A stretch of 11,695 bases of DNA, taken from contig NZ_JAUNEC010000052.1 of NCBI RefSeq assembly GCF_030525755.1, positions 1-11,695 of the forward strand, read 5' to 3'. Each line of letters opens with the position of its first letter. Within the stretch, counting starts at the first letter, position 1. Positions 5,199 through 11,661 of this stretch are shown here, one piece after another. Below the pieces are notes generated by a model that did not search any database, had not been told where the DNA came from, and saw only the letters and a program-made list of their open reading frames with translations. Source of the DNA: Alysiella sp. GTDB taxonomy: Bacteria > Pseudomonadota > Gammaproteobacteria > Burkholderiales > Neisseriaceae. The position numbers and the translations under genes are program-made.

Positions 5199-7264
5199 AA
5201 AAAACTACTCACCATTCAGGCAGCCATACTTTTTATGCCCGCACCCGTCAGCGTGATTTTATTTTGCGTTTGATGGTGGCGTTTTTGGTCATTGTGTTTT
5301 TCTTTGGTATTTTGGCAGCGCGTTTTTTCTATTTGCAAGTACTCAAACACGATGATTACTTGGTAAAAGCCACCACCAATCGCATCAGTTTAATTCCCAT
5401 TCCTCCCATTCGTGGTGAAATTACCGATGTAAACGGTGTGGTTTTAGCACGCAATTATCCTGCATATTCATTGGAGATTACCCCCAATCAAATTGAAGGC
5501 AAAATGAACGATTTGATTGAACGTTTACGGGTTTATGTTGATATTAGTGAAGCGGACATCAAACGTTTTAACAAGCTCCGTATAGACCTGCGTGCTCATG
5601 ATAAAGTGCCACTTAAAATGAAACTGACATCAGATGAAGCATCGCGTTTGGCGGCACGTTTATATTTATTTAAAGGTGTAGAAATCAATGCGCGTACTTT
5701 CCGCGAATACCCATTTGGTGCATTAACGGCACATTTTTTAGGCTACATCGGACGCATCAGCGACAGCGATGCCAAGAAACTGGAAGAAAACAATCGAACT
5801 GCAGCTTATCGTGGTACAACACACATGGGGAAATCAGGCTTGGAAGCCTATTATGAAGAACAATTACACGGTTTACCTGGGTATCAAGAAGTGGAAAAAG
5901 ATGCAGCGGGCAATATCATTCGCGTGATTCATTCTGAACCACCGCAAACAGGCCAAACCCTGCGTTTATCTATGGACATCCGTGTGCAACAAGAAGCGCA
6001 GCGCATTATGGGGCGCAAGCGTGGTGCATTGATTGCGATAGACCCGCAAACAGGCGGGGTATTAGCATTCGTATCTAACCCCACTTTTGACCCCAATCTG
6101 TTTATTGATGGCATAAACAGCGATAATTGGAAAGCTCTCAATGAAAATTGGGAGAGTCCTTTAATTAATCGTGTAACACAAGGTTTGTACCCACCTGGTT
6201 CCATTTTTAAACCTTTTATGGGTATGGCATTGTTGGAAAGTGGCAAAATTGGGCAGCAAACCGTTGTACCTGCACCTGGTGCATGGAGCATACCAGGTAC
6301 CACCCATTTATTCCGTGATTCAGTTCGCAGCGGACACGGTTCAGCCAACTTGTCCAAAGCAATTCAAGTTTCTTCGGATACTTTTTTTTATCGTTTGGGT
6401 TTTGAGCTGGGTATTGAAAAAACCGCACCTTACTTGGCATCATTTGGTTTAGGTGAAAAAACAGGTATTGATTTGCCCAATGAATACAAAGGGGTGTTGC
6501 CTACACCAGAGTGGAAAGCCAGACGTTTTGCCAAGCTGCCTGAAAACCGCCGCCGTTGGAACATTGCAGAAATGGTGCCTGTGAGCATAGGGCAGGGCTA
6601 TAACACCTACACACCTTTACAAATGGCACATGCGACTGCTATCTTGGCAAATAATGGTGTCGTGTTTCGTCCACACTTGGTTAAAGAATTATTAGACCAT
6701 GAAAATCAAAAAATTACTGTAATTGACCCCAAGCCAGAACGTCAATTACCTTATTCACAAAGCAATTTTGAATATGTAAAACGTGCTATGCAACGTGTTT
6801 TACAGCCAGGCGGTACCGCCCGCGCGATTGGTAGTAGCTTGCAATACAGCATGGGGGGAAAAACTGGTACGGCACAAGTGGTACAAATCGCACAAGGTAA
6901 AAGCTATAATGCTGCCGCATTGCGTGAGCAACACCGCGACCATGCTTGGTTTGTGTCTTTTGCGCCAGTAGAAAAACCACAAATTGCGATTGCCGTTATT
7001 TTGGAAAATGCAGGTTGGGGTGCCAATGCTGCACCTGCTGCACGCCAATTAAGCGATTTTTATTTACTGAAATTTAAAACAAACCAATTAGAAAGCACAA
7101 TACAAGGTGCTCGGCATACGGCTAATCCCTTGTTAGAGCAAAGTAAATCAGCGGTTTCAGGCAATCACAAATCGGTTTTATCGGCTTTTGAAGCTGCTAA
7201 AAAACAAACCCCAAATATTCAAGCAGCTCCTGCTGCATCAACTGCTGCGAGTGCTGCACCATGA
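5195..7264 (+). CDS. mrdA: Penicillin-binding protein 2 (elongation transpeptidase)
   Basis: PBP2 is the class B transpeptidase that crosslinks peptidoglycan during lateral growth, together with the glycosyltransferase RodA. The 689-residue product has a cytoplasmic N-terminus, a membrane segment at about residues 22-46, a pedestal domain (RGEITDVNGVVLARN; EYPFGALTAHFLGYIGRI) and the transpeptidase domain. The catalytic motifs are intact: SxxK at Ser336-Lys339 (PPGSIFKPF), SxN-type SSD at 393-395 (as in other PBP2 proteins) and KTG at 556-558 (GGKTGTAQ). The tail after the KTG is about 45 residues longer than in the 633-residue E. coli protein and ends in an Ala/Ser-rich stretch. ATG 5195 overlaps the mreD stop. 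A T8 run follows the SSD codons (6382-6389). DUS-like sequences one base off consensus occur at 5215-5226 and 6533-6544. Confidence 0.96.
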   Translation: MKKTTHHSGSHTFYARTRQRDFILRLMVAFLVIVFFFGILAARFFYLQVLKHDDYLVKATTNRISLIPIPPIRGEITDVNGVVLARNYPAYSLEITPNQIEGKMNDLIERLRVYVDISEADIKRFNKLRIDLRAHDKVPLKMKLTSDEASRLAARLYLFKGVEINARTFREYPFGALTAHFLGYIGRISDSDAKKLEENNRTAAYRGTTHMGKSGLEAYYEEQLHGLPGYQEVEKDAAGNIIRVIHSEPPQTGQTLRLSMDIRVQQEAQRIMGRKRGALIAIDPQTGGVLAFVSNPTFDPNLFIDGINSDNWKALNENWESPLINRVTQGLYPPGSIFKPFMGMALLESGKIGQQTVVPAPGAWSIPGTTHLFRDSVRSGHGSANLSKAIQVSSDTFFYRLGFELGIEKTAPYLASFGLGEKTGIDLPNEYKGVLPTPEWKARRFAKLPENRRRWNIAEMVPVSIGQGYNTYTPLQMAHATAILANNGVVFRPHLVKELLDHENQKITVIDPKPERQLPYSQSNFEYVKRAMQRVLQPGGTARAIGSSLQYSMGGKTGTAQVVQIAQGKSYNAAALREQHRDHAWFVSFAPVEKPQIAIAVILENAGWGANAAPAARQLSDFYLLKFKTNQLESTIQGARHTANPLLEQSKSAVSGNHKSVLSAFEAAKKQTPNIQAAPAASTAASAAP

Positions 7265-8382
7265 TGAGTGAAAAAGACAGCAACTTACTGGTCAAAATCA
7301 AACGTGCTTTATGGGATCCGCTTGATCCATGGTTGTTTTATGCCTTATTGGCAGTTTACTTGATGAGCATGTTTTTGCTGTATTCAGCAGATGGACAAGA
7401 CATCGGACGTTTGCAAAACAAAACCATACATACAATATTGGGTGTGATTTTATTGCTTACCATAGCACGTATTCCCCCAAAAACCTTATCGTGGTTCGCC
7501 TTACCTTTGTATGTGATGGGTGTGGTTTTATTATTGGGCGTACATTTTTTCGGTATTACGGTAAACGGTTCAACACGTTGGCTTAATTTGGGTTTTATTC
7601 GCATTCAACCATCAGAAATCATGAAAATCGGTTTGCCCATGACTGTGGCATGGTTTTTCCAGCGTTATGAAAGCAAACTGGCTTGGTATCATTACATTGT
7701 TGCGATAGCCATTATTGTGATACCAGGTGGGTTAATTTTAAAACAGCCTGATTTAGGAACAGCAACGCTGATTATGGCATCAGGCATGTTTGTGATTTTT
7801 TTTGCAGGTCTACCTTGGAAAGCATTATTTGCTTCTGTAGTTTTATTTGCCGTATCTTTACCCTTGATTTGGAATTACGGCATGCATGACTACCAAAAAA
7901 CGCGAGTATTAACTTTGCTTGACCCCAGTAAAGATCCACTTGGCGCGGGCTACCACATTTTACAATCCATGATTGCCATTGGTTCGGGTGGGGTATGGGG
8001 AAAAGGTTGGCTCAATGGTACGCAAACCCATTTAGACTATATTCCCGAAGCCACTACTGATTTCATTTTTGCTGTATACAGCGAAGAATTTGGTCTTATT
8101 GGCAATATTTTGTTATTACTGGTTTATATATTGATATTGGGACGCGGTTTGTACATTGCAGCCAAAGCGCCCACGTTGTACAGTCGCACATTGGCAGGTG
8201 CTTTAACCATGACTTTTTTCTGCTACGCTTTTGTGAATATGGGTATGGTCAGCGGCATTTTACCTGTGGTTGGTGTACCATTGCCCTTGGTTAGTTATGG
8301 CGGTACGGCAACACTGTCCATCATGTTCATCATGGCTTTGATGATGGGTATTGCACGAGAAGGACGAGAACGCCAATATTGA
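7261..8382 (+). CDS. rodA: Rod shape-determining peptidoglycan glycosyltransferase RodA
   Basis: RodA is the SEDS-family glycosyltransferase that polymerises lipid II into glycan strands, paired with PBP2. The 373-residue product has the usual length and about ten membrane segments. Family landmarks are GSTRWLNLGFIRIQPSEIMKIGLPM, LKQPDLGTATL, PEATTDFIFAVYSEEFGLIG and GILPVVGVPLPLVSYGGTATLSIM. Asp267 in the TTDFIFAV stretch corresponds by context to the catalytically essential aspartate of the large extracellular loop (Asp262 in E. coli). It starts at ATG 7261 inside the mrdA stop (ATGATGA); the next ATG at 7264 is an equally possible start, and no strong ribosome site is visible, so translation is probably coupled to mrdA. 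This is the last gene of the mre operon. It contains a T8 run at 7796-7803. Confidence 0.96.
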   Translation: MMSEKDSNLLVKIKRALWDPLDPWLFYALLAVYLMSMFLLYSADGQDIGRLQNKTIHTILGVILLLTIARIPPKTLSWFALPLYVMGVVLLLGVHFFGITVNGSTRWLNLGFIRIQPSEIMKIGLPMTVAWFFQRYESKLAWYHYIVAIAIIVIPGGLILKQPDLGTATLIMASGMFVIFFAGLPWKALFASVVLFAVSLPLIWNYGMHDYQKTRVLTLLDPSKDPLGAGYHILQSMIAIGSGGVWGKGWLNGTQTHLDYIPEATTDFIFAVYSEEFGLIGNILLLLVYILILGRGLYIAAKAPTLYSRTLAGALTMTFFCYAFVNMGMVSGILPVVGVPLPLVSYGGTATLSIMFIMALMMGIAREGRERQY

Positions 8383-8408
8383 GAATCTCTTTAATATAAA
8401 GTGGGATT

Positions 8409-8420
8409 TTCAGGCAGCCT
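8409..8420 (-). repeat. DUS (simDUS)
   Basis: Exact AGGCTGCCTGAA on the minus strand, 26 bases after rodA. Confidence 0.85.
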
Positions 8421-8479
8421 GATGATTGATGTAGCAAAAAATTGCGGTTACCTGAATATTCATGAGATTGTGTATAAAC

Positions 8480-8491
8480 TGGCTGCCTGAA
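8480..8491 (+). repeat. Degenerate DUS
   Basis: TGGCTGCCTGAA is one base off simDUS. It is the central arm of the alternative hairpins in the rodA-marC gap. Confidence 0.6.
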
Positions 8492-8510
8492 AAAGTTGTA
8501 CACTTTCATT

Positions 8511-8522
8511 TTCAGGTAGCCT
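8511..8522 (-). repeat. DUS of the Eikenella dialect (eikDUS)
   Basis: AGGCTACCTGAA on the minus strand is one base off simDUS and identical to the published AG-eikDUS dialect. It could be a point-mutated simDUS, or a trace of DNA from another genus. Confidence 0.6.
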
Positions 8523-8539
8523 GAAACAGGAAAACCACC

Positions 8540-9193
8540 ATGAGTTTTGAAATCAGTAAAATCTTGCTTGCGCTCTTGGTTTTGATTAACCCATCAGGCG
8601 CACTTTCTGTTTACTTAGAGCTAACACGACAATACAGCCGCCGAGAACGCCGTCGAGTAGCACAAATTGCAGGTCTTTCTGTGTTTCTCATTATTGCCGT
8701 ATTTGCCATATGTGGAACATGGTTGTTGAATGCTTTGGGTATTTCCGCAGGTTCATTTCGTGTTGGTGGTGGTATGCTCATGTTTTTGATTGCGGTTTCT
8801 CTAATGAACAGTGGTGTCAATCCTGCCAAACCCGATATTGGCACAGATGACAGCCATGAAATTCATTTGAAATCTACACACCCAGCACCTGCCACCATTG
8901 CCGTTGTGCCACTTGCCATGCCCATGATGGCAGGACCAGGCGGCATCTCTACAGTGGTCATTTATGCCACAGCTGCAACGAGTGTACAACAAACGCTTGC
9001 CATTATTGCAGCGGGAGCGTTAGTCGCATTGTTTTGTACCGTTTGTTTATTGCTTGCCGAACGCGTAAGTGGACTTTTAGGGCAAACGGGTTTAACCATA
9101 CTCAACCGCATCATGGGTATGCTTTTAGCAGCCATTTCTGTGGAAATAGTGGTAGCAGGTCTGCGTAATTTGTTTCCACAACTGGCTGCCTAA
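8540..9193 (+). CDS. MarC-family integral membrane protein
   Basis: This is a member of the MarC / UPF0056 family of inner membrane proteins, whose transport function is unproven; despite the name, E. coli MarC was shown not to act in multiple antibiotic resistance. The 217-residue product has the family length and about six membrane segments. Conserved family patterns are visible: LINPSGALSVYLELT near the N-terminus, GGGMLMFLIAVSLM, PLAMPMMAGPGGISTVVI in the middle, and LTILNRIMGMLLAAISVEIVVAGL at the C-terminus. The ATG has AGGA 8 bases upstream. The stop lies in a decayed DUS (TGGCTGCCTAAA), so the last residues Leu-Ala-Ala and the TAA come from it. The closest paralogue (MarC, YchE or YhgN type) cannot be decided from sequence reading alone. 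Confidence 0.9.
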   Translation: MSFEISKILLALLVLINPSGALSVYLELTRQYSRRERRRVAQIAGLSVFLIIAVFAICGTWLLNALGISAGSFRVGGGMLMFLIAVSLMNSGVNPAKPDIGTDDSHEIHLKSTHPAPATIAVVPLAMPMMAGPGGISTVVIYATAATSVQQTLAIIAAGALVALFCTVCLLLAERVSGLLGQTGLTILNRIMGMLLAAISVEIVVAGLRNLFPQLAA

Positions 9194-9231
9194 AAATCAA
9201 ATATGTGTTTTTAGATAACCTCTATACAGAA

Positions 9232-9243
9232 AGGCTGCCTGAA
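9232..9243 (+). repeat. DUS (simDUS) at the ratA ribosome site
   Basis: An exact AGGCTGCCTGAA ends two bases before the ratA ATG. The only Shine-Dalgarno-like sequence, AAAGG, overlaps its 5' end and sits about 11 bases from the start, which is longer than usual. Confidence 0.85.
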
Positions 9244-9245
9244 AA

Positions 9246-9683
9246 ATGTCTGCCACAACCTTAACCAAATCGGTACTTGTTTTACACAGCGCAGAACAAA
9301 TGTTTGCTTTGGTGGACAGAGTAGAAGACTATCCCAGATTTCTACCTTGGTACGGCAGAACCGAAATCATCGCACGTACCGAAACCGAACTAAAAGCCCG
9401 CATTTTTATGAATTATATGGGAGTACATCAATCTTTTGCCACGCATAACCACAATACACCGCCCCATGAAATCCGCATGAGCTTATTGGAAGGACCATTT
9501 AAAAGCCTTAATGGTACATGGCGTTTTATTCCATTAGGCGATGATGCTTGTAAAATTGAATTTACTCTAAATTATGAATTAACAGGTTTATTGGTACGTT
9601 TACTGAACCCTGTATTCAGCAGCGTAACAGGCAAATTGGTTGATGCTTTTGTACAAGAGGCCAATCACCGCTATGGCGTATAA
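9246..9683 (+). CDS. ratA: RatA-family START-like (SRPBCC/COQ10) protein
   Basis: The 145-residue product belongs to the polyketide cyclase/COQ10 family with a START-like hydrophobic-ligand fold. In E. coli the homologue RatA was reported to bind the 50S subunit and block 70S formation. Related COQ10 proteins bind ubiquinone, and which role applies here is unknown. Visible family patterns are SAEQMFALVDRVEDYPRFLPW near the N-terminus, LLEGPFKSLNGTWRF in the centre, and a C-terminal helix LVDAFVQEANHRYG. The ATG is immediately downstream of a DUS. rnfH follows after 12 bases, the usual ratA-rnfH pairing. The smpB gene often found beside this pair in proteobacteria is not in the window. Confidence 0.93.
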   Translation: MSATTLTKSVLVLHSAEQMFALVDRVEDYPRFLPWYGRTEIIARTETELKARIFMNYMGVHQSFATHNHNTPPHEIRMSLLEGPFKSLNGTWRFIPLGDDACKIEFTLNYELTGLLVRLLNPVFSSVTGKLVDAFVQEANHRYGV

Positions 9684-9695
9684 TAAATCCACAAT

Positions 9696-9992
9696 ATGAA
9701 CAACAGCATAGAAATAGAAATTGTTTGTGGCGATGCCCAAAAACAAAAACTTTACCGTTTGAATGTCAGCCTTCAAACCACAGCACGTCAAGCTGTTTCA
9801 GGTAGTATGGCAGCACAAGATTTTCCCGCAATCGACATTGCCACTGCACCACTGGGCATTTTTGGCAAAGTCATTCAAGACGATATTCAACTGCAAAATG
9901 GCGACCGTATTGAAATCTATCGTCCATTGTTTGCTGACCCCAAAGAAGCACGGCGAAAACGAGTGGAAAATAAGAAAAAACAATCGTCTTAA
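9696..9992 (+). CDS. rnfH: RnfH-family ubiquitin-like protein
   Basis: RnfH (UPF0125, also called RatB) is a small beta-grasp protein of unclear function, often encoded next to ratA and in some bacteria near rnf genes. The 98-residue product shows the family pattern: an N-terminal strand IEIEIVCGD, the central APLGIFGKVI-D-LQNGDRIEIYRPL and the C-terminal signature DPKEARRKR followed by a Lys-rich tail. The start follows ratA by 12 bases without an evident ribosome site, so it probably depends on translation of ratA. No toxin-antitoxin action by this pair is supported by the sequence. Confidence 0.93.
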   Translation: MNNSIEIEIVCGDAQKQKLYRLNVSLQTTARQAVSGSMAAQDFPAIDIATAPLGIFGKVIQDDIQLQNGDRIEIYRPLFADPKEARRKRVENKKKQSS

Positions 9993-10070
9993 AAGCCATA
10001 TTTACAGTCGTTCAAGATGAGTACAGATAAGGCTTGGCAATACTGTATGATTTGTATTTTAAACAACCAA

Positions 10071-10098
10071 ACTCGGACAGTTTTCCGAGTGGTATACT
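10071..10098 (+). promoter_or_regulatory. Dyad plus extended -10 promoter candidate for mltB
   Basis: TGGTATACT (10090-10098) fits an extended -10 (TGn-TATACT). No -35 is seen; its place is taken by a perfect 7-bp dyad ACTCGGA (10071-10077) and TCCGAGT (10084-10090) with a 6-base loop. A second overlapping repeat pairs GACAGT (10076-10081) with ACTGTC (10096-10101). The predicted transcript would have a leader of about 115 bases. The dyad could be an operator or an RNA hairpin. Confidence 0.35.
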
Positions 10099-10128
10099 GT
10101 CTGAACAGATGCAAGCAAACTTTGATTT

Positions 10129-10140
10129 TTCAGGCAGCCT
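10129..10140 (-). repeat. DUS (simDUS)
   Basis: Exact AGGCTGCCTGAA on the minus strand, in the mltB leader between the candidate promoter and the start codon. Confidence 0.85.
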
Positions 10141-10222
10141 GTGGTACGAAGGTTGTTATTTTGCTCATCTTAAACTCTGCTTGACCAAACAATTTGAAAT
10201 AACCAATTTAAAAGGAGAAACC

Positions 10223-11317
10223 ATGACACGCCCTTTCTTTTACAATATCATTTTTTTGACTCTATTTTTAGTGTCTTGTGCCAGCCCGTCTTATGTTTAT
10301 TCCATTCAAAGAGTGCCAAATACTGTATATCATCAACCAGTTCAAAACCAAACCACACAAGCATTCAATCAAGCAGTTGCTGCCCCCATTTCACAAACTG
10401 GTTATTTGGCAAACCCCAATGTACAGGCTTTTATGCGTTATCAAAACCAAGTTCACGGTTTGGATACGCAGTATTTGAATAATTTCTTTGCCCAAGCAGC
10501 GTATCGCGGTAACATCATTGACATAATGAATCGCCCATCTACATCGCGTCCTTGGTATGAATTTCATAAAAACAATGCCAATGCCACCAAAATTGCCGCA
10601 GGCAAAAAATTTTACCAAACACATCAAGCTGTCATTGATGCAGCAGCAGCGCGTTATGGCGTCCCCCCCGAAGTGATTGTTGCCATTATTGGTATTGAAA
10701 CCCATTATGGTAGCAATACAGGCAGCATACGCGTTGCCGATTCTTTGGCAACTTTGGCATTTGATTATCCACGCCGTGCTGCATTTTTTCAAAAAGAACT
10801 GAGTGAATTTCTCAAACTGGCACAGGAAGAGAAACGTAGTCCATTTGAATTTATGGGTAGCTATGCAGGAGCAATGGGATTACCACAATTTATGCCATCT
10901 AGTTTCCGACAATGGGCAGTGGATTTTGACCTTGACGGTCGCCGCGACATTTGGCGCAGTGTCCCAGATACCGCAGCATCGATTGCTCATTATTTGAAAC
11001 AACACGGTTGGCAAACAGGTGGACGCATGGTCATTCCTGTTTCCATGCCTTTAACCCCGCAATTATTGTCAATTGTGGAACAAAAAACTGCCTTAACCTA
11101 CACAGTTGGGCAGTTACGCCAAATGGGTGTGATGCCACAACAAACTGTATCAGACCAAGAGCGTGCAGTATTATATCGTTTAGAAATTGCCCCTAAACAA
11201 TTTGCTTATTTTATTGGTTTGAACAATTTTTACAGCGTATGGCATTACAACAACAGTCGAATGTATGTTACGGCAGTGCGTGATATTGCCAATGGCATAC
11301 GCAATAGTCATTTATGA
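10223..11317 (+). CDS. mltB: Membrane-bound lytic murein transglycosylase B
   Basis: MltB (glycoside hydrolase family 103, SLT_2 fold) cleaves peptidoglycan glycan strands to 1,6-anhydro-muropeptides during wall growth and turnover. The 364-residue product starts with a lipoprotein signal and a clear lipobox, LVSC with Cys19, so it is probably anchored in the outer membrane. The catalytic Glu is Glu159 in VAIIGIETHYGSNTG (E. coli Glu162). GAMGLPQFMPSSFRQWA follows, and an EF-hand-like DFDLDGRRD at 234-242 matches the calcium site of E. coli Slt35. The C-terminal part has FIGLNNFYSVWHYNNSRMY, typical of the family. I chose ATG 10223 because AAAGGAG lies upstream and the lipobox starts here; the upstream in-frame extension is rejected. 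Residues ~20-75 are a Gln/Asn/Pro-rich linker. A C7 run (10663-10669) lies in the coding sequence. Confidence 0.95.
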   Translation: MTRPFFYNIIFLTLFLVSCASPSYVYSIQRVPNTVYHQPVQNQTTQAFNQAVAAPISQTGYLANPNVQAFMRYQNQVHGLDTQYLNNFFAQAAYRGNIIDIMNRPSTSRPWYEFHKNNANATKIAAGKKFYQTHQAVIDAAAARYGVPPEVIVAIIGIETHYGSNTGSIRVADSLATLAFDYPRRAAFFQKELSEFLKLAQEEKRSPFEFMGSYAGAMGLPQFMPSSFRQWAVDFDLDGRRDIWRSVPDTAASIAHYLKQHGWQTGGRMVIPVSMPLTPQLLSIVEQKTALTYTVGQLRQMGVMPQQTVSDQERAVLYRLEIAPKQFAYFIGLNNFYSVWHYNNSRMYVTAVRDIANGIRNSHL

Positions 11318-11361
11318 TTACCGTTTAACATATTAAAGCAACGATATTCGTTAAACTTGGC

Positions 11362-11398
11362 ATGAAAAAGAGCGGATTTGATACCCGCTCTTTTTCAT
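11362..11398. terminator. Bidirectional rho-independent terminator
   Basis: A 14-bp perfect stem (11362-11375 with 11385-11398) and 9-base loop has a CG-rich top (AGCGG/CCGCT) flanked by A5 and T5 runs. It should end mltB transcription and stop read-through from the minus strand. Confidence 0.85.
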
Positions 11399-11596
11399 TA
11401 ATATTCATTGATATAACAAAATGCCCCATTTCAATCATTTGAAATTGAAGCAGATACAAACCTTTTAGCTTAAAGATTAGCTCTAATAAATTGTTATGTA
11501 TTGTTTGCCAAAAAGCAAAATTAATATTTGACAGGAAGTCTAAATAGAGAACTTGGGATAAATGTGAAATCTTAATCTACGCTAGTCTCAAAACAA
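11399..11596. other. AT-rich gap between two terminators, no gene seen
   Basis: The gap between mltB and the groL end is 344 bases. Besides the two terminators it holds only short AT-rich repeats: a 7-bp hairpin (ATTTCAA 11428-11434 with TTGAAAT 11439-11445) and a direct repeat of TTAGCT. No open frame or RNA gene could be supported. Confidence 0.5.
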
Positions 11597-11632
11597 GCTG
11601 CCTGAAAATATATACAACTATTTTCAGGCAGC
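11597..11632 (-). terminator. DUS-pair terminator downstream of groL
   Basis: Two opposed DUS copies give a 14-bp perfect stem (11597-11610 with 11619-11632) and 8-base loop. On the minus strand a T-rich run (TTGTTTTGAG) follows. Paired DUS copies acting as terminators are well known in Neisseria. Confidence 0.7.
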
Positions 11633-11637
11633 CTGAA
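11623..11637. repeat. DUS near-palindrome (simDUS on minus strand, kingDUS on plus strand)
   Basis: TTCAGGCAGCCTGAA is the right arm of the terminator. AGGCTGCCTGAA is at 11623-11634 on the minus strand. The left arm (AAGCTGCCTGAA, 11595-11606) is one base off. Confidence 0.8.
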
Positions 11638-11661
11638 TTTCAAATTAACGGAATGTGGGGA

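Larger units (their letters stand above)
8407..8525. promoter_or_regulatory. DUS-rich gap between rodA and marC with alternative hairpins
   Basis: Four DUS-like elements lie in the 157-base gap. The arm at 8407-8419 pairs perfectly over 13 bp with 8481-8493, which in turn can pair with 8509-8521 (13 bp, one G-U). The two folds exclude each other. The second has a 15-base loop but no T tract follows, so it is a poor terminator. A TATAAA (8473-8478) without a good -35 could be a weak promoter for the next gene. Confidence 0.4.

Noticed and set aside
8481..8521. Rho-independent terminator after rodA
   Set aside because: The stem is good but no T tract follows on either strand, so termination is unsupported; kept only as a possible hairpin.
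9246..9992. ratA-rnfH as a toxin-antitoxin module
   Set aside because: Both are widespread conserved housekeeping-type families; RnfH is not shown to neutralise RatA, and the sequence gives no sign of an addiction module.
10034..10222. 63-residue N-terminal extension of mltB
   Set aside because: It would bury the lipoprotein signal and lipobox inside the protein; ATG 10223 has a strong AAAGGAG site.
9993..10222. Correia-type or other miniature mobile element upstream of mltB
   Set aside because: Short repeats such as GTACAG and TACTGTA are present, but the TATAGTG-type Correia ends and target-site duplication are not seen.
11528..11562. Promoter starting with a perfect TTGACA
   Set aside because: No acceptable -10 lies 15-19 bases downstream; the nearest (GATAAA) is about 23 bases away, and no gene follows on this strand.
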